DNA from: Massilia litorea
GTDB lineage: Bacteria > Pseudomonadota > Gammaproteobacteria > Burkholderiales > Burkholderiaceae_D
Length of the DNA stretch: 64,000 nucleotides
Direction: 5' to 3'
NCBI RefSeq assembly: GCF_015101885.1
Contig: NZ_CP062941.1
Span: 1,426,001-1,490,000, forward strand
This document shows positions 29,205 through 39,603 of the stretch, piece after piece; position 1 is the first letter of the stretch; each line of letters begins with the position of its first letter. Under the pieces are notes generated by a model. The model was given only the letters and a program-made list of their open reading frames with translations, was not told the DNA's origin and did no database searches. The translations under genes were made by a program, and so were the position numbers.

Positions 29205-29268
29205 TGTAATGTAAATGCATAAAAAAAGAGCAAACGTCCTGATGGGGCAGGGCGTAGCATGTCTTCTT

Positions 29269-30360
29269 TTACAGCGTAATGTAGCGCCGCAGGCGCCCAC
29301 CGAGGCTGTTCGCCACGGGTAAGGGCAGCTTCTGCCAAGCGCTTTCGATCAGGGCCCGCAATGACGAGCCGCCTCCCTTTGCCGCGGGGGCCGCGATCGC
29401 CGCCACGCCTTGCGCGTCCCATTCTTTCCAGTCGAGCGCCACCGGCAGCGCGCCCCATTGCTTCTTGAATTTATAGGTCCCCTCGCCGAAGGTCGAGCGG
29501 CCGAAGTCGAACTGGCGCACGCCGCGTTCGCACAGGTGCGACTGGATCGCCCAGTACAGCAGCATATTCGGCGCCAGCGAGTTGAACTCGGCCAGGGTCG
29601 AAGCCCAGGGAATGACGGCCTTGTCTCCGCACAGCAGCACCCAGCCGGCGCCAACCGCCTTGCCCTCGTGGCGCACGATGACCATGAACATGTCGCCGGC
29701 CGCGCCGTAGTGCCGTTGGACGGCTTCGAACCAGGCACGGCTGTGGGGAGGACTGCCGAGGCGACGCATGTTGCGGCTGTAAATATCGTAAAACTCGGCG
29801 ATGCCGGCCGCGCCGGTGATTACTTCCGAGGTCAGGCCGTTCTTTTCCGCTTTTCTCACCTGGCTGCGCAGCTTCGGGGGATACGACTGCATCAGTGCCG
29901 CCGCGCTCTCGGGCAGGCCGAGCAGCATGCGCACCTTGCGTCCCTCCAGTCCGGCTTCGTCCTCCGTCCCGGGCGCCGAGCAGCGCAGCTCCAGTCCGGC
30001 CGCCCCCTGGGTGCCCAGGTCGAGGCGCGCGCGTGCCGCCAGCGCCTCGGCGACGGCACCGGAGACGGCCAGCGGCCCGCCGAGGTCGCAAAACGGTAGC
30101 GAGATCCAGCGCGGACGCGACAGCGGCCGGGCGAATTCGCACAGCGGCAGCATGCCGGCCAGTTCCGATCCTTGCCAGGCCACCAGCACGCGGCCGGCAT
30201 AGCCGTAGGCGCTGGCAACGGCGCGGCGCCAGGCCGCCAGCTGGTAAGCATTGCCCTCGGGATGCGCGCGCACGAAGGCGTCGAGCGCATCGTTGCCGGG
30301 ATCGTCATTGTCGAGGGTGGAGAATCTGAGGTCGTTCAAGCGCTGCTCCTGCGGTGGCAT
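29269..30360 (-). CDS. FemAB-like protein, XrtA/PEP-CTERM system-associated
   Basis: A 363-aa member of the FemAB/GNAT superfamily, matching the exosortase-A-associated FemAB type. The GNAT-like core is visible around PPKLRSQVRKAEKNGLTSEV, followed by EFYDIYSRNMRRLGSPPHSRAWFEA and the C-terminal FDFGRSTFGEGTYKFKKQWGA that is typical of the subgroup. FemAB enzymes add aminoacyl groups, so it may modify a lipid-linked or polymeric saccharide. It stands alone on the minus strand at the start of the exopolysaccharide locus. Confidence 0.85.
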   Translation of the reverse strand: MPPQEQRLNDLRFSTLDNDDPGNDALDAFVRAHPEGNAYQLAAWRRAVASAYGYAGRVLVAWQGSELAGMLPLCEFARPLSRPRWISLPFCDLGGPLAVSGAVAEALAARARLDLGTQGAAGLELRCSAPGTEDEAGLEGRKVRMLLGLPESAAALMQSYPPKLRSQVRKAEKNGLTSEVITGAAGIAEFYDIYSRNMRRLGSPPHSRAWFEAVQRHYGAAGDMFMVIVRHEGKAVGAGWVLLCGDKAVIPWASTLAEFNSLAPNMLLYWAIQSHLCERGVRQFDFGRSTFGEGTYKFKKQWGALPVALDWKEWDAQGVAAIAAPAAKGGGSSLRALIESAWQKLPLPVANSLGGRLRRYITL

Positions 30361-30614
30361 CAGTGTTTGCTGAGATGCATGATGGGTCGCGCAAGATTGT
30401 AATCGATCGACAACATCTTTTCTTCGCCGTATTCCAAGTGTGTGCAGCGCGCACGATTCATTTTCTTACGGAACTTGTCAGACAGAAAATGCTATATTGC
30501 ACAGTGTCATGCGAACAGCGTGGCCTCCTTGCTGTGCGCCGCGGCCGATGCTCCCTGATGAACCGGGGACGGGCCTGGTGAGCCGGTTAAGGAAAACGAA
30601 AAAACAACGGAACA

Positions 30615-30650
30615 CACGGATGCAAATACAACATCGCCTATGCGTCCGTG
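30615..30650 (+). other. Stem-loop in the region upstream of the nucleotide-sugar dehydrogenase gene
   Basis: CACGGATGCA (30615-30624) pairs with TGCGTCCGTG (30641-30650) with one G-U pair and a 16-nt loop. No T-run follows, so it is not a standard terminator. It may be an RNA or DNA regulatory structure. Confidence 0.45.
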
Positions 30651-30681
30651 TTGTTGATGGCGTACAAACTAGGGTGCCGCG

Positions 30682-30711
30682 TTGAGGGGCTTCTAGTTCC
30701 CATGCTATATT
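30682..30711 (+). promoter_or_regulatory. Candidate sigma70 promoter of the tviB-like gene
   Basis: TTGAGG (30682-30687) and TATATT (30706-30711), separated by 18 nt, lie 48 bp before the ATG. The -10 matches the consensus at 5 of 6 positions. Confidence 0.45.
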
Positions 30712-30716
30712 AAATA

Positions 30717-30730
30717 TTGGCATAATAGCA
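30717..30730 (+). promoter_or_regulatory. Possible operator: TTGGCATAAT motif, copy 1
   Basis: TTGGCATAATAGCA lies just downstream of the candidate -10 and 28 bp before the dehydrogenase start. A 12/14 match occurs at 41834-41847 upstream of a polysaccharide deacetylase gene. The binding factor is unknown. Confidence 0.3.
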
Positions 30731-30758
30731 AAACTTTATTCGATATCGAAAGCTGATA

Positions 30759-32051
30759 ATGAAAGCAGATCAGGTCGTCGCAGTAGTAGGACTGGGTTAC
30801 GTGGGCTTACCGCTCGCAGTGGAATTCGGCAAGAAAGTACGGACGATTGGTTTCGACCTGTCGGCGTCAAAAATCGAGAACTACAAAAAATTCATTGACC
30901 CGACCGGTGAAGTCTCGACCGAGCAGTTGCAGGCAGCAAACAAGCTGGAAGTGACGACTGACGCGGCGCTGCTGGCGCAGGCGGACTACGTCGTCGTGGC
31001 CGTGCCGACCCCGGTCGACATCGCCCACAACCCGGACTTCACGCCACTGATCGGTGCCAGCACCACGGTCGGTAAAAACCTGAAACAGGGCGCGATCGTC
31101 ATTTTCGAATCGACCGTCTATCCGGGCGCCACCGAGGAAGTCTGCATTCCGCTGCTGGAAAAGCATTCGGGAACGAAGTGGAAAGAAGGCTTTCACGTCG
31201 GCTTCTCGCCTGAGCGCATCAACCCGGGCGACAAGGAACACACGCTGACGACGATCCTGAAAGTGGTCTCCGGCGACGACGCCGAGACCCTGGAAAGCGT
31301 CGCCCAGTTGTACGAAACCGTGATCACCGCCGGCGTGCACCGCGCCTCGAGCATCAAGGTGGCCGAGGCAGCCAAGGTCATCGAAAACACCCAGCGCGAC
31401 CTGAACATCGCCCTGATGAACGAACTGGCGATCATCTTCGACAAGATCGGCATCGATACCCTCGAAGTGCTGAAGGCGGCCGGTACCAAGTGGAACTTTT
31501 TACCGTTCCGCCCGGGCCTGGTCGGCGGCCACTGCATCGGCGTCGATCCGTACTACCTGACCCACAAGGCCGAGATGGTGGGTTACCACCCGCAAGTGAT
31601 CCTGGCTGGCCGCCGCATCAACGACGGCATGGCGAAATTTGTTGCCGAGAAAACCGTGAAATCGATGATTTCGTCGGGCTTCCAGGTCAAGGGCGCCAAG
31701 GTCAACGTGATCGGTCTGACGTTCAAGGAAAACTGCCCGGACCTGCGCAATTCGAAAGTGGCCGACATCGTCCACGAGCTGGAAAGCTACGGCGTCGACG
31801 TGCACGTCTGGGATCCGCTGGCCGAGGCCGACGAAGCCCATCACGAGTATGGCATCACCCTGGAAAAGAACTGGGACGCGCTGCCGAAGGCGGACGCCCT
31901 GATCGCCGCCGTGCCGCATAAGGAAGTGCTGGCGATGTCGGTACCGGACTTCCAGGCAAAGCTCAACGACGGTGGCTGCTTCATCGACGTCAAGTCGCAA
32001 TTCGATCAGAATGCCCTCCGCGAGGCTGGCTTCTGCGTCTGGCGCCTGTAA
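30759..32051 (+). CDS. tviB: UDP-N-acetyl-hexosamine 6-dehydrogenase (TviB/WbpO type)
   Basis: Oxidises UDP-GlcNAc or UDP-GalNAc to the uronic acid, using NAD+. At 430 aa it has the full UDP-glucose/GDP-mannose dehydrogenase layout: N-terminal Rossmann VVGLGYVGLPLA, central KVIENTQRDLNIAL, the catalytic Cys in GGHCIGVDPYYLTHKA, and the C-terminal UDP-binding domain (GLTFKENCPDLRNSK). The GGHCIGVDPYYL form is characteristic of the TviB/WbpO group acting on UDP-HexNAc. The neighbouring 4-epimerase completes the pathway to UDP-GalNAcA. ATG at 30759. Confidence 0.9.
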   Translation: MKADQVVAVVGLGYVGLPLAVEFGKKVRTIGFDLSASKIENYKKFIDPTGEVSTEQLQAANKLEVTTDAALLAQADYVVVAVPTPVDIAHNPDFTPLIGASTTVGKNLKQGAIVIFESTVYPGATEEVCIPLLEKHSGTKWKEGFHVGFSPERINPGDKEHTLTTILKVVSGDDAETLESVAQLYETVITAGVHRASSIKVAEAAKVIENTQRDLNIALMNELAIIFDKIGIDTLEVLKAAGTKWNFLPFRPGLVGGHCIGVDPYYLTHKAEMVGYHPQVILAGRRINDGMAKFVAEKTVKSMISSGFQVKGAKVNVIGLTFKENCPDLRNSKVADIVHELESYGVDVHVWDPLAEADEAHHEYGITLEKNWDALPKADALIAAVPHKEVLAMSVPDFQAKLNDGGCFIDVKSQFDQNALREAGFCVWRL

Positions 32052-32067
32052 GTCGTCGTGCGGAATG

Positions 32068-32093
32068 AGCCGCCGCCTGACCGCGGCGGCTTT
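32068..32093 (+). terminator. Hairpin (weak terminator) between tviB-like and epimerase genes
   Basis: AGCCGCCGC (32068-32076) and GCGGCGGCT (32083-32091) form a perfect 9-bp stem with a 6-nt loop; only three T follow. It may attenuate or process the transcript rather than stop it fully. Confidence 0.45.
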
Positions 32094-32145
32094 GTGCGTT
32101 CTGCCACCGCCCGAACTGCAGTGCGTTAGTTAATGAGAAAGTGTT

Positions 32146-33207
32146 GTGAAAACTGTGAATAAGATTCAAGACGTTAGGCAGCAGCTGGGCCAGCACAGCC
32201 ATCACTGGCTGGTCACCGGCGCCGCCGGCTTCATCGGCTCGAACCTGGTCGAAGCCTTGCTCAAGCTCGGCCAGCGGGTAACCGGACTCGACAATTTCGC
32301 CACGGGTCACCGGCATAACCTGGACCAGGTGAAAGAATCTGTCACGCAAGAAGCCTGGACGAAATTCAATTTCATCGAAGGCGATATCCGCCTGCCCGCC
32401 AATTGTGCGCGCGCCTGCGAGGGCGTCGACTTCGTGCTGCACCAGGCTGCGCTCGGTTCGGTCTCGCGTTCGATTGACGATCCGATCACGACCAACGACA
32501 CCAACGTCACCGGCTTCCTGAACATGCTGGTGGCCGCGCGCAATGCGAAAGTACGCCGCTTCGTCTACGCCGCATCGAGCTCGACCTACGGTGACCATCC
32601 GGACCTCCCGAAACGCGAAGACGTGATCGGGAACCCGCTGTCGCCCTACGCGGTCACAAAATATGTCAACGAGCTGTATGCGAACGTGTTCGGCCGCACT
32701 TACGGTATGGAGACGGTGGGACTACGCTACTTCAACGTGTTCGGCCCGCGCCAGGATCCGCACGGTGCGTATGCCGCCGTGATCCCGCAATGGGTTGCCG
32801 CGCTGATCCGTAATCAGCCGCTGCGCATCAACGGCGACGGCGAGACCAGCCGCGACTTCTGCTACATCGACAATGTCGTGCAGGCGAACCTGCTGGCAGC
32901 GATGGCCTCGCCGGAGGCGGTGAACCAGGTCTACAACGTCGCGCTCAACGAACGTACCAGCCTGAACCAGCTGTACGCGATGATGCGCGACCTGCTGCGT
33001 GAGCGCTTCCCCCATGTGGATGGGCACGCACCCCAGTATGTCGACTTCCGCCGTGGCGACGTGCGCCACTCGCAAGCCGACATCGGCAAGGCCGCCGCGC
33101 TGCTGGGCTATGCGCCCACGCACCGAATCGGCGAGGGCCTGCGCCAGGCCATGGATTGGTATGTCCACGACCTGCTGAAGCAGGATTCTCGTGCGGCATC
33201 CGAGTAA
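32146..33207 (+). CDS. tviC: UDP-N-acetylhexosamine(uronate) 4-epimerase (TviC/WbpP type)
   Basis: Extended short-chain dehydrogenase/epimerase of 353 aa that interconverts the gluco and galacto forms of UDP-HexNAc or its uronic acid. NAD-binding [11 protein letters not shown], the [13 protein letters not shown] region, catalytic YAVTK (YxxxK) and [12 protein letters not shown] are all typical of TviC/WbpP. The N-terminal extension of about 18 residues before the Rossmann strand is also a WbpP/TviC feature. GTG start at 32146 with GAGAAAG upstream. With tviB it should supply UDP-GalNAcA (inference). Confidence 0.88.
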   Translation: MKTVNKIQDVRQQLGQHSHHWLVTGAAGFIGSNLVEALLKLGQRVTGLDNFATGHRHNLDQVKESVTQEAWTKFNFIEGDIRLPANCARACEGVDFVLHQAALGSVSRSIDDPITTNDTNVTGFLNMLVAARNAKVRRFVYAASSSTYGDHPDLPKREDVIGNPLSPYAVTKYVNELYANVFGRTYGMETVGLRYFNVFGPRQDPHGAYAAVIPQWVAALIRNQPLRINGDGETSRDFCYIDNVVQANLLAAMASPEAVNQVYNVALNERTSLNQLYAMMRDLLRERFPHVDGHAPQYVDFRRGDVRHSQADIGKAAALLGYAPTHRIGEGLRQAMDWYVHDLLKQDSRAASE

Positions 33208-33230
33208 GTAAAAAGAATCAGGAGGCTGAC

Positions 33231-34634
33231 GTGTTCAGGATTTCTAACCATTATGTGTCGAAGATCGTATCCGTCCTGCTTGTCGTGGAAGTGCTGGTGC
33301 TGCTCGGCGCCGCCTACGCGGGCGCGGCGCTGCGCTACATGGAAGTCGGCACCACGGTGACGGTTCCGTCGCTCGACCATTTCTTCACCTCGGCCGTCGC
33401 GTTCGCGCTGGCCATCGTGTTCAGCATGAGCGCCATGGGCATGTACCAGCTCGATTTCGAAGAAGGCCTGCGCCACCCGTTCCTGATGAAGCTGATGCCT
33501 TCGTTCGTGATGGGCTTCCTGATCCTGACGCTGGTGTTCTATGTCGCGCCCGAACTCTCGTTCGGCCGCAGCATCCTGGTGATCGTGTTCGCGCTGGCGG
33601 CGGTCGGCATCTTCATCGCGCGCATGATTTTCTTCAAGACCTCGGAAGCGCGCTTCCTGCAGTCGCGCATCATGTTCCTCGGCGGCGGACCGCTGGCCAA
33701 GGAATGCAGCGAACTGGCCGAGCGCGCCAACCGCTACCACCGCTACGACATCGCCGGTTTCATTCCGGCGCCGGGCGAGGAGCTGTGCGTGACGCAATCG
33801 GACCTGCTGAAAATGCGCGACGGCGATTCGCTCGTCAAACTGGCGCGCCAGTACAACGTGTCGGAAATCGTGGTCTCGGTGCAGAACCGGCGCGGCGGCT
33901 TCCCGATCAAGGAACTGCTCGACTGCAAGCTGCAGGGGCTGAAGGTCACCGACGCCGCCACCTTCTTCGAACGCGAAACCTGCCAGATCCGGGTCGATTC
34001 GATCCAGCCGAGCTGGCTCGTCTTCGGCGGTGGCTTCGACCAGAGTTTCGTGCGCATCTTCATGAAGCGCACCTTCGACCTGATTTGCAGCACGATCATC
34101 CTGGCGCTGACCTTCCCCTTGATGCTGCTGGCCGCGCTGGCCGTGTGGTTCGAAGACCGCGGTCCGGTGTTCTATTCGCAGGAACGGGTCGGCAAGGACG
34201 GGAAAAGCTTCTTCGTGCATAAATTCCGCAGCATGCGCGCCGACGCCGAAAAGGGCGGCAAGCCGCAATGGGCCGCGCAGAACGATCCGCGCGTTACCCG
34301 CGTCGGCAACTTCATGCGCAAGACCCGGATCGACGAACTGCCGCAGATCCTGAACGTGTTCAAGGGCGAGATGTCCTTCGTCGGTCCGCGTCCCGAGCGC
34401 CCATACTTTGTCGAGCAGCTGATCGAAGTGGTCCCGTACTACAATGTCCGCCACAGCATCAAGCCAGGCATCACCGGCTGGGCGCAGGTGCGCTACGGCT
34501 ACGGTTCCTCGGCCGAGGATGCGCTGCAAAAGCTGCAGTACGACTTGTACTACGTCAAAAACAACAGCCTGTTCCTCGACTTCCTGGTCCTCATTAATAC
34601 CTTGAAGGTGGTGCTGTTCCGCAGCGGCCGCTAA
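33231..34634 (+). CDS. Undecaprenyl-phosphate sugar-1-phosphate transferase (EpsB/WcaJ-like, XrtA-associated)
   Basis: Starts repeat-unit assembly by moving a sugar-1-phosphate onto undecaprenyl phosphate. It is 467 aa from GTG 33231, which follows a near-perfect AGGAGG 5 nt upstream. N-terminal transmembrane helices and a CoA-binding-like middle domain ([16 protein letters not shown]) precede the C-terminal bacterial sugar transferase domain, with its own helix ([15 protein letters not shown]), [29 protein letters not shown] and [12 protein letters not shown]. This layout matches the PEP-CTERM/EpsH1-associated type. It lies 23 bp after tviC and upstream of prsK. Confidence 0.9.
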   Translation: MFRISNHYVSKIVSVLLVVEVLVLLGAAYAGAALRYMEVGTTVTVPSLDHFFTSAVAFALAIVFSMSAMGMYQLDFEEGLRHPFLMKLMPSFVMGFLILTLVFYVAPELSFGRSILVIVFALAAVGIFIARMIFFKTSEARFLQSRIMFLGGGPLAKECSELAERANRYHRYDIAGFIPAPGEELCVTQSDLLKMRDGDSLVKLARQYNVSEIVVSVQNRRGGFPIKELLDCKLQGLKVTDAATFFERETCQIRVDSIQPSWLVFGGGFDQSFVRIFMKRTFDLICSTIILALTFPLMLLAALAVWFEDRGPVFYSQERVGKDGKSFFVHKFRSMRADAEKGGKPQWAAQNDPRVTRVGNFMRKTRIDELPQILNVFKGEMSFVGPRPERPYFVEQLIEVVPYYNVRHSIKPGITGWAQVRYGYGSSAEDALQKLQYDLYYVKNNSLFLDFLVLINTLKVVLFRSGR

Positions 34635-34664
34635 TCGTCGGCTCCGCCCGCGATAACGTTACAT

Positions 34665-34684
34665 GCCGGGCCTGCGCGCCCGGC
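34665..34684 (+). promoter_or_regulatory. Hairpin immediately upstream of the prsK start codon
   Basis: GCCGGGC (34665-34671) pairs with GCCCGGC (34678-34684); only seven bases separate it from the ATG at 34692, so it covers the position where a ribosome-binding site would be. No separate Shine-Dalgarno is visible. Confidence 0.4.
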
Positions 34685-34691
34685 TGCGCAC

Positions 34692-36776
34692 ATGGATAGT
34701 GTCTCTCTCACCAGTATCGCCACCTACAGCTACGGCCTCGCGGCCGTCGGCTTCCTGCTGCTGGGCGTGCCGCTTCTGACGAGCTGGCGCGGGCGGGCGC
34801 ACGGCCCGCTGCTGGTGGCGGCCTGCCTCATCTCGGCCTTCTGGGCCGCCTCCCTGGCCTGGGCCGCCACCGACCTGCTGATGTGGACCGACCTCTCCGA
34901 CGGCTTCGAGGTGGCGAGGAATGCCGTCTGGTCGCTGTTCCTGGTCGTCCTGCTGGGAGACTGGCGCGCGCCCGGCAGCCGGCTGCCGCTGAAGCTGCGG
35001 CCGGCCCTGTTCGCGGCGGCCGTCTGCTACCTGGTCGCGCTGGCCGCGGCCAGCCTCGGCTACTGGGACCTGGCCCTCCTGGAAAGCGTGCTGCCGGTGA
35101 CGGTGCGCGTGGTGCAGGCGGTCGGCGGCATGCTGTTAGTGGAACAGGCCTACCGCAACAAGACCACCCAGGAACGCTGGGCCATTAAATTCGCCTGCCT
35201 CGGCATCGGCGGCATGTTCGCCTACGATTTTTATTTGTACAGCCACGCGATGCTGTTCCGCGAAGTCGACCCCGACATCTGGGCCGCGCGCGGCGTCATC
35301 AATGCGCTGACGGTGCCGCTGCTGGCGCTGTCGATGCGGCGCGCCAAATCGTGGCGCTCGCCGCTGGCGGTGTCGCGCCGCGCGATGTTCCACTCCGCTG
35401 CCCTGTTCGGCTCGGCCATCTACCTGCTGGCGATGGGCTCGGCCGGCTACTACCTGCGCTATTTCGGCGGCAGCTGGGGCACGGTGATGCAGGTCACCTT
35501 CCTGTTCGGCGCCTTGCTGCTGCTGGCCGGGATCCTGTTCTCGGGCACCTTCCGCGCCTGGCTGAAGGTGTTTATTTCCAAGCATTTCTACAGCTACGGC
35601 TACGACTACCGCGAAGAGTGGATGCGCTTTACGCGCACGCTTTCCGAAGCGGGGCCGAACCTGGGGGAACGCACCGTACAGGCCGTGGCCGCCCTCGTCG
35701 AAAGCCCGGGCGGAGCCCTGTGGCAGCGCCGTGAAGCGGGCCGCTTCGAGCCGGTCGCGGCCTGGGAAGTGCCGCTGCCGGACGTCGCCGAGCCCGCCGA
35801 CTCGGCCCTGTGCCGCTTCCTCGAATCGACCCAGTGGGTGATCGACCTCGGAGAGTACGCGGACGACCCGGACAAATACGAAGGGCTCGTGCTGCCCGAG
35901 TGGCTGCGCGATTTTCCGCGCGGCTGGCTGGTGGTGCCGCTGATGATGGGGGCAAATAAACTGTTCGGCTTCGTCGTGCTGCATACGGCGCGCAGCCCCG
36001 TCAAACTGAACTGGGAAGTGCTGGACTTGCTCGAGATCGCCGGCAGCCAGGCCGCCAGCTACCTGGCCCAGCAGGATGCGGCCGACGCGCTGATGACGGC
36101 GCGCCAGTTCGAATCGTTCAACCGCATGTCCACTTTTGTGGTGCACGACCTCAAGAACCTGGTTTCGCAGCTGTCCCTGATGAATGCGAACGCGGAAAAG
36201 CACAAGAACAATCCCGAATTCCAGGCCGACATGCTGGAAACGGTATCCTTGTCCGTGCAGAAGATGCGCCTGATGTTGCAAAAGCTCTCGCGCATCGACG
36301 TCCAGGAAAAGCCGGTGCCGCTGGCGGTGGACCAGGTGGTGCGGCAGGCGGTGGCCAACAAGGCGGCCTTCGAGCCGCGCCCGCAGCTCGACCTGCGCGA
36401 CACCGGCCTGCGCGTGCTGGCCGACCGCGAGCGCCTCGAGCGCGTCGTCGGCCACCTGATCCAGAACGCGATCGAAGCCACGCCGAAGGAGGGCAGCGTC
36501 ACCATCGGCCTCTACCAGGATGGCGAAGCGGTCCGCATTGAGATCACCGATACCGGCGAAGGCATGAGCGAAGAGTTCATACGCGAGCGCCTGTTCAAGC
36601 CCTTCGAGTCGACCAAGTCGGCCGGCATGGGCATCGGCGTGTTCGAGAGCCGCGAATACATCAATGAGCTGGGCGGGCGCCTGGAAGTATCCAGCAAGCC
36701 GCTGTCCGGCACCACTTTCAAAGTCATCCTGCCCCTGTACAAGCAGGATGCGCTGCTCGTCGACCGTGCAGCCTGA
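34692..36776 (+). CDS. prsK: PrsK-type sensor histidine kinase (XrtA/PEP-CTERM system)
   Basis: Membrane sensor kinase of 694 aa. About nine hydrophobic helices occupy residues 10-300, followed by a GAF-like region (about 330-460), a phospho-acceptor helix with His near residue 484 in FVVHDLKNLVSQLS, and the HATPase domain with N-box NAIEATPKEG, G1 DTGEGMSEEF and G2 SAGMGIGVFESREY. This arrangement is that of PEP-CTERM system kinases PrsK. It is followed 17 bp later by its partner regulator prsR. It presumably phosphorylates PrsR to switch on exopolysaccharide or PEP-CTERM genes. Confidence 0.92.
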   Translation: MDSVSLTSIATYSYGLAAVGFLLLGVPLLTSWRGRAHGPLLVAACLISAFWAASLAWAATDLLMWTDLSDGFEVARNAVWSLFLVVLLGDWRAPGSRLPLKLRPALFAAAVCYLVALAAASLGYWDLALLESVLPVTVRVVQAVGGMLLVEQAYRNKTTQERWAIKFACLGIGGMFAYDFYLYSHAMLFREVDPDIWAARGVINALTVPLLALSMRRAKSWRSPLAVSRRAMFHSAALFGSAIYLLAMGSAGYYLRYFGGSWGTVMQVTFLFGALLLLAGILFSGTFRAWLKVFISKHFYSYGYDYREEWMRFTRTLSEAGPNLGERTVQAVAALVESPGGALWQRREAGRFEPVAAWEVPLPDVAEPADSALCRFLESTQWVIDLGEYADDPDKYEGLVLPEWLRDFPRGWLVVPLMMGANKLFGFVVLHTARSPVKLNWEVLDLLEIAGSQAASYLAQQDAADALMTARQFESFNRMSTFVVHDLKNLVSQLSLMNANAEKHKNNPEFQADMLETVSLSVQKMRLMLQKLSRIDVQEKPVPLAVDQVVRQAVANKAAFEPRPQLDLRDTGLRVLADRERLERVVGHLIQNAIEATPKEGSVTIGLYQDGEAVRIEITDTGEGMSEEFIRERLFKPFESTKSAGMGIGVFESREYINELGGRLEVSSKPLSGTTFKVILPLYKQDALLVDRAA

Positions 36777-36793
36777 CCCGAGGATTTACCACT

Positions 36794-38151
<1,358 letters not shown>

Positions 38152-38155
<4 letters not shown>

Positions 38156-39603
38156 AGTTCATCAAGCTGCTGGCCGTGCCGCTGGTCCTGGCGGCGGCCG
38201 GCGCGGCGGCGGGTTTATATTACCTGCAGTCGCAAGGCGTCACGCCGCGCGCGCTGGCACCGTATCTCCTCAAGCGCACGGGCGGCCACAACCCCCTGGT
38301 CGAAGGCGCCGGCCGCTTCGCCTCCGGCACCTTGCTCGCGCTCGACCGCGGCCAGGCCGGCCCGTATGTGCCGCCGGCGCTGCTGCTGGGCGCCCAGCCG
38401 GAAAGTCCGCCGGCCCCCGCCGGGCGCGAGCGGCTGGTGGCAAGCGTCGACGAGGTGCGGCGCGCAATGGCCGATGCCGCGCCTGGTGACGTGATCACCT
38501 TGCTGCCCGGCGAGTACACCGTACGCGCCACCCTGTACGCGGGCAGGCCCGGTACGGCCGCCGCTCCGATCCTTGTACGGGCCGCGCGCCCGGGGACGGT
38601 GGCAATCAATGTTGCTGTCGGCGAAGGGGTGACGGTAGCGGCGCCGTACTGGCGTTTCGAAAATCTGAGCTTGCGTGGTGTCTGCGCCGAAGATGAATAT
38701 TGTGACCACGCCTTTCACGTAGTCGGCGCTGCCCACCATTTTACGGCCCGCAACAACACGATCCGCGACTTCAACGCCCACTTTAAAATCAACGGCGAGC
38801 GCAGCACCTTCCCCGACCACGGCCTGATCGAATCGAACACCCTGAGTAACGCGGCGCCGCGTAAAACATCGCGGCCCGTCACGCCGATCGACCTGGTCGC
38901 CGCCAGCGACTGGACCATTCGTGCCAACCTGATCCAGGACTTCGTCAAGGCCTGGGGCGACCGCACCAGCTACGGCGCCTTTGCCAAGGGCGGCGCCGCG
39001 CGCACCGTCTTCGAGCGAAACGTGGTGCTGTGCGAGGCGCTGCTGGCCAGCCAGCCGGGACAGCGCATCGGCCTCTCGTTCGGCGGCGGCGGCACCGGCA
39101 AACCCTATTGCCGCGACGCGCGCTGCATTACCGAGCACGACGGCGGCATCATGCGCGCCAACCTGATCGCCGGCTGTTCGGATGTCGGCGTCTACCTCAA
39201 CAGCGCAGCCGGCACCCAGCTGGTCGACAATACCGTGCTCGACACGGCCGGGGTGCAGGTACGCTTCCCGACCAGCAGCGCTACCCTGGAGGGCAACCTG
39301 GTGGACGGGCCCCTGCGTTCGGATGAGGGAGGGGTGCTGCGCGCCGGGGACAATCTGGCGACCGGTATCGGCTGGCTTTATCTGGGAAGGCATCCGCAGC
39401 GGCAGTTGTTCGCGGATCCGGCACGGCTCGATTTGGAATGGCGCGGCGAGGCGCCGCAGCGCGACGCGGGAGCGTCCGCAGCCGGCCTGTGTGGAGCACA
39501 GCGGCAGGCGCGGCGGGCCTACGGCGCGGCTGACGATTTCCGCGCCTGCTTCAGGCGGAGCGCTCCAGATGCCCGTCACCTTCTTGCGCAACCGCTGCCG
39601 TAA
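38152..39603 (+). CDS. Secreted right-handed parallel beta-helix protein (possible polysaccharide lyase)
   Basis: A 483-aa exported protein with an N-terminal signal/anchor (MKFIKLLAVPLVLAAAGAAAGLYYL) and a parallel beta-helix from about residue 95 to 410, seen as repeated short strands with Asn-rich turns (ARNNTIRDFNAHFKINGE, IESNTLSNA, RANLIQDF, NLIAGCSDVGVYLN). The opening SVDEVRRAMADAAPGDVITLLPGEY is the usual first coil of chondroitinase-B/alginate-lyase-like proteins. It overlaps the prsR stop by 4 nt (ATGA), so it is translationally coupled to the regulator. It could trim the exopolysaccharide during export; catalytic residues were not identified. Confidence 0.75.

Larger units (their letters stand above)
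30361..30758. other. Divergent regulatory region between FemAB-like and the nucleotide-sugar dehydrogenase genes
   Basis: A 398-bp gene-free region. It contains a 10-bp-stem hairpin (30615-30650), a plausible sigma70 promoter (30682-30711) and a TTGGCATAAT motif (30717-30730) also found at 41834. The sequence ATGCTATATT occurs twice, at 30489-30498 and 30702-30711. Confidence 0.6.

Noticed and set aside
30361..30758. Sigma54 (-24/-12) promoter as target of PrsR
   Set aside because: TGGC-like boxes exist here and at 50.75 kb and 41.83 kb, but GG-to-GC spacing is 7-9 instead of 10 nt, so none meets the consensus.
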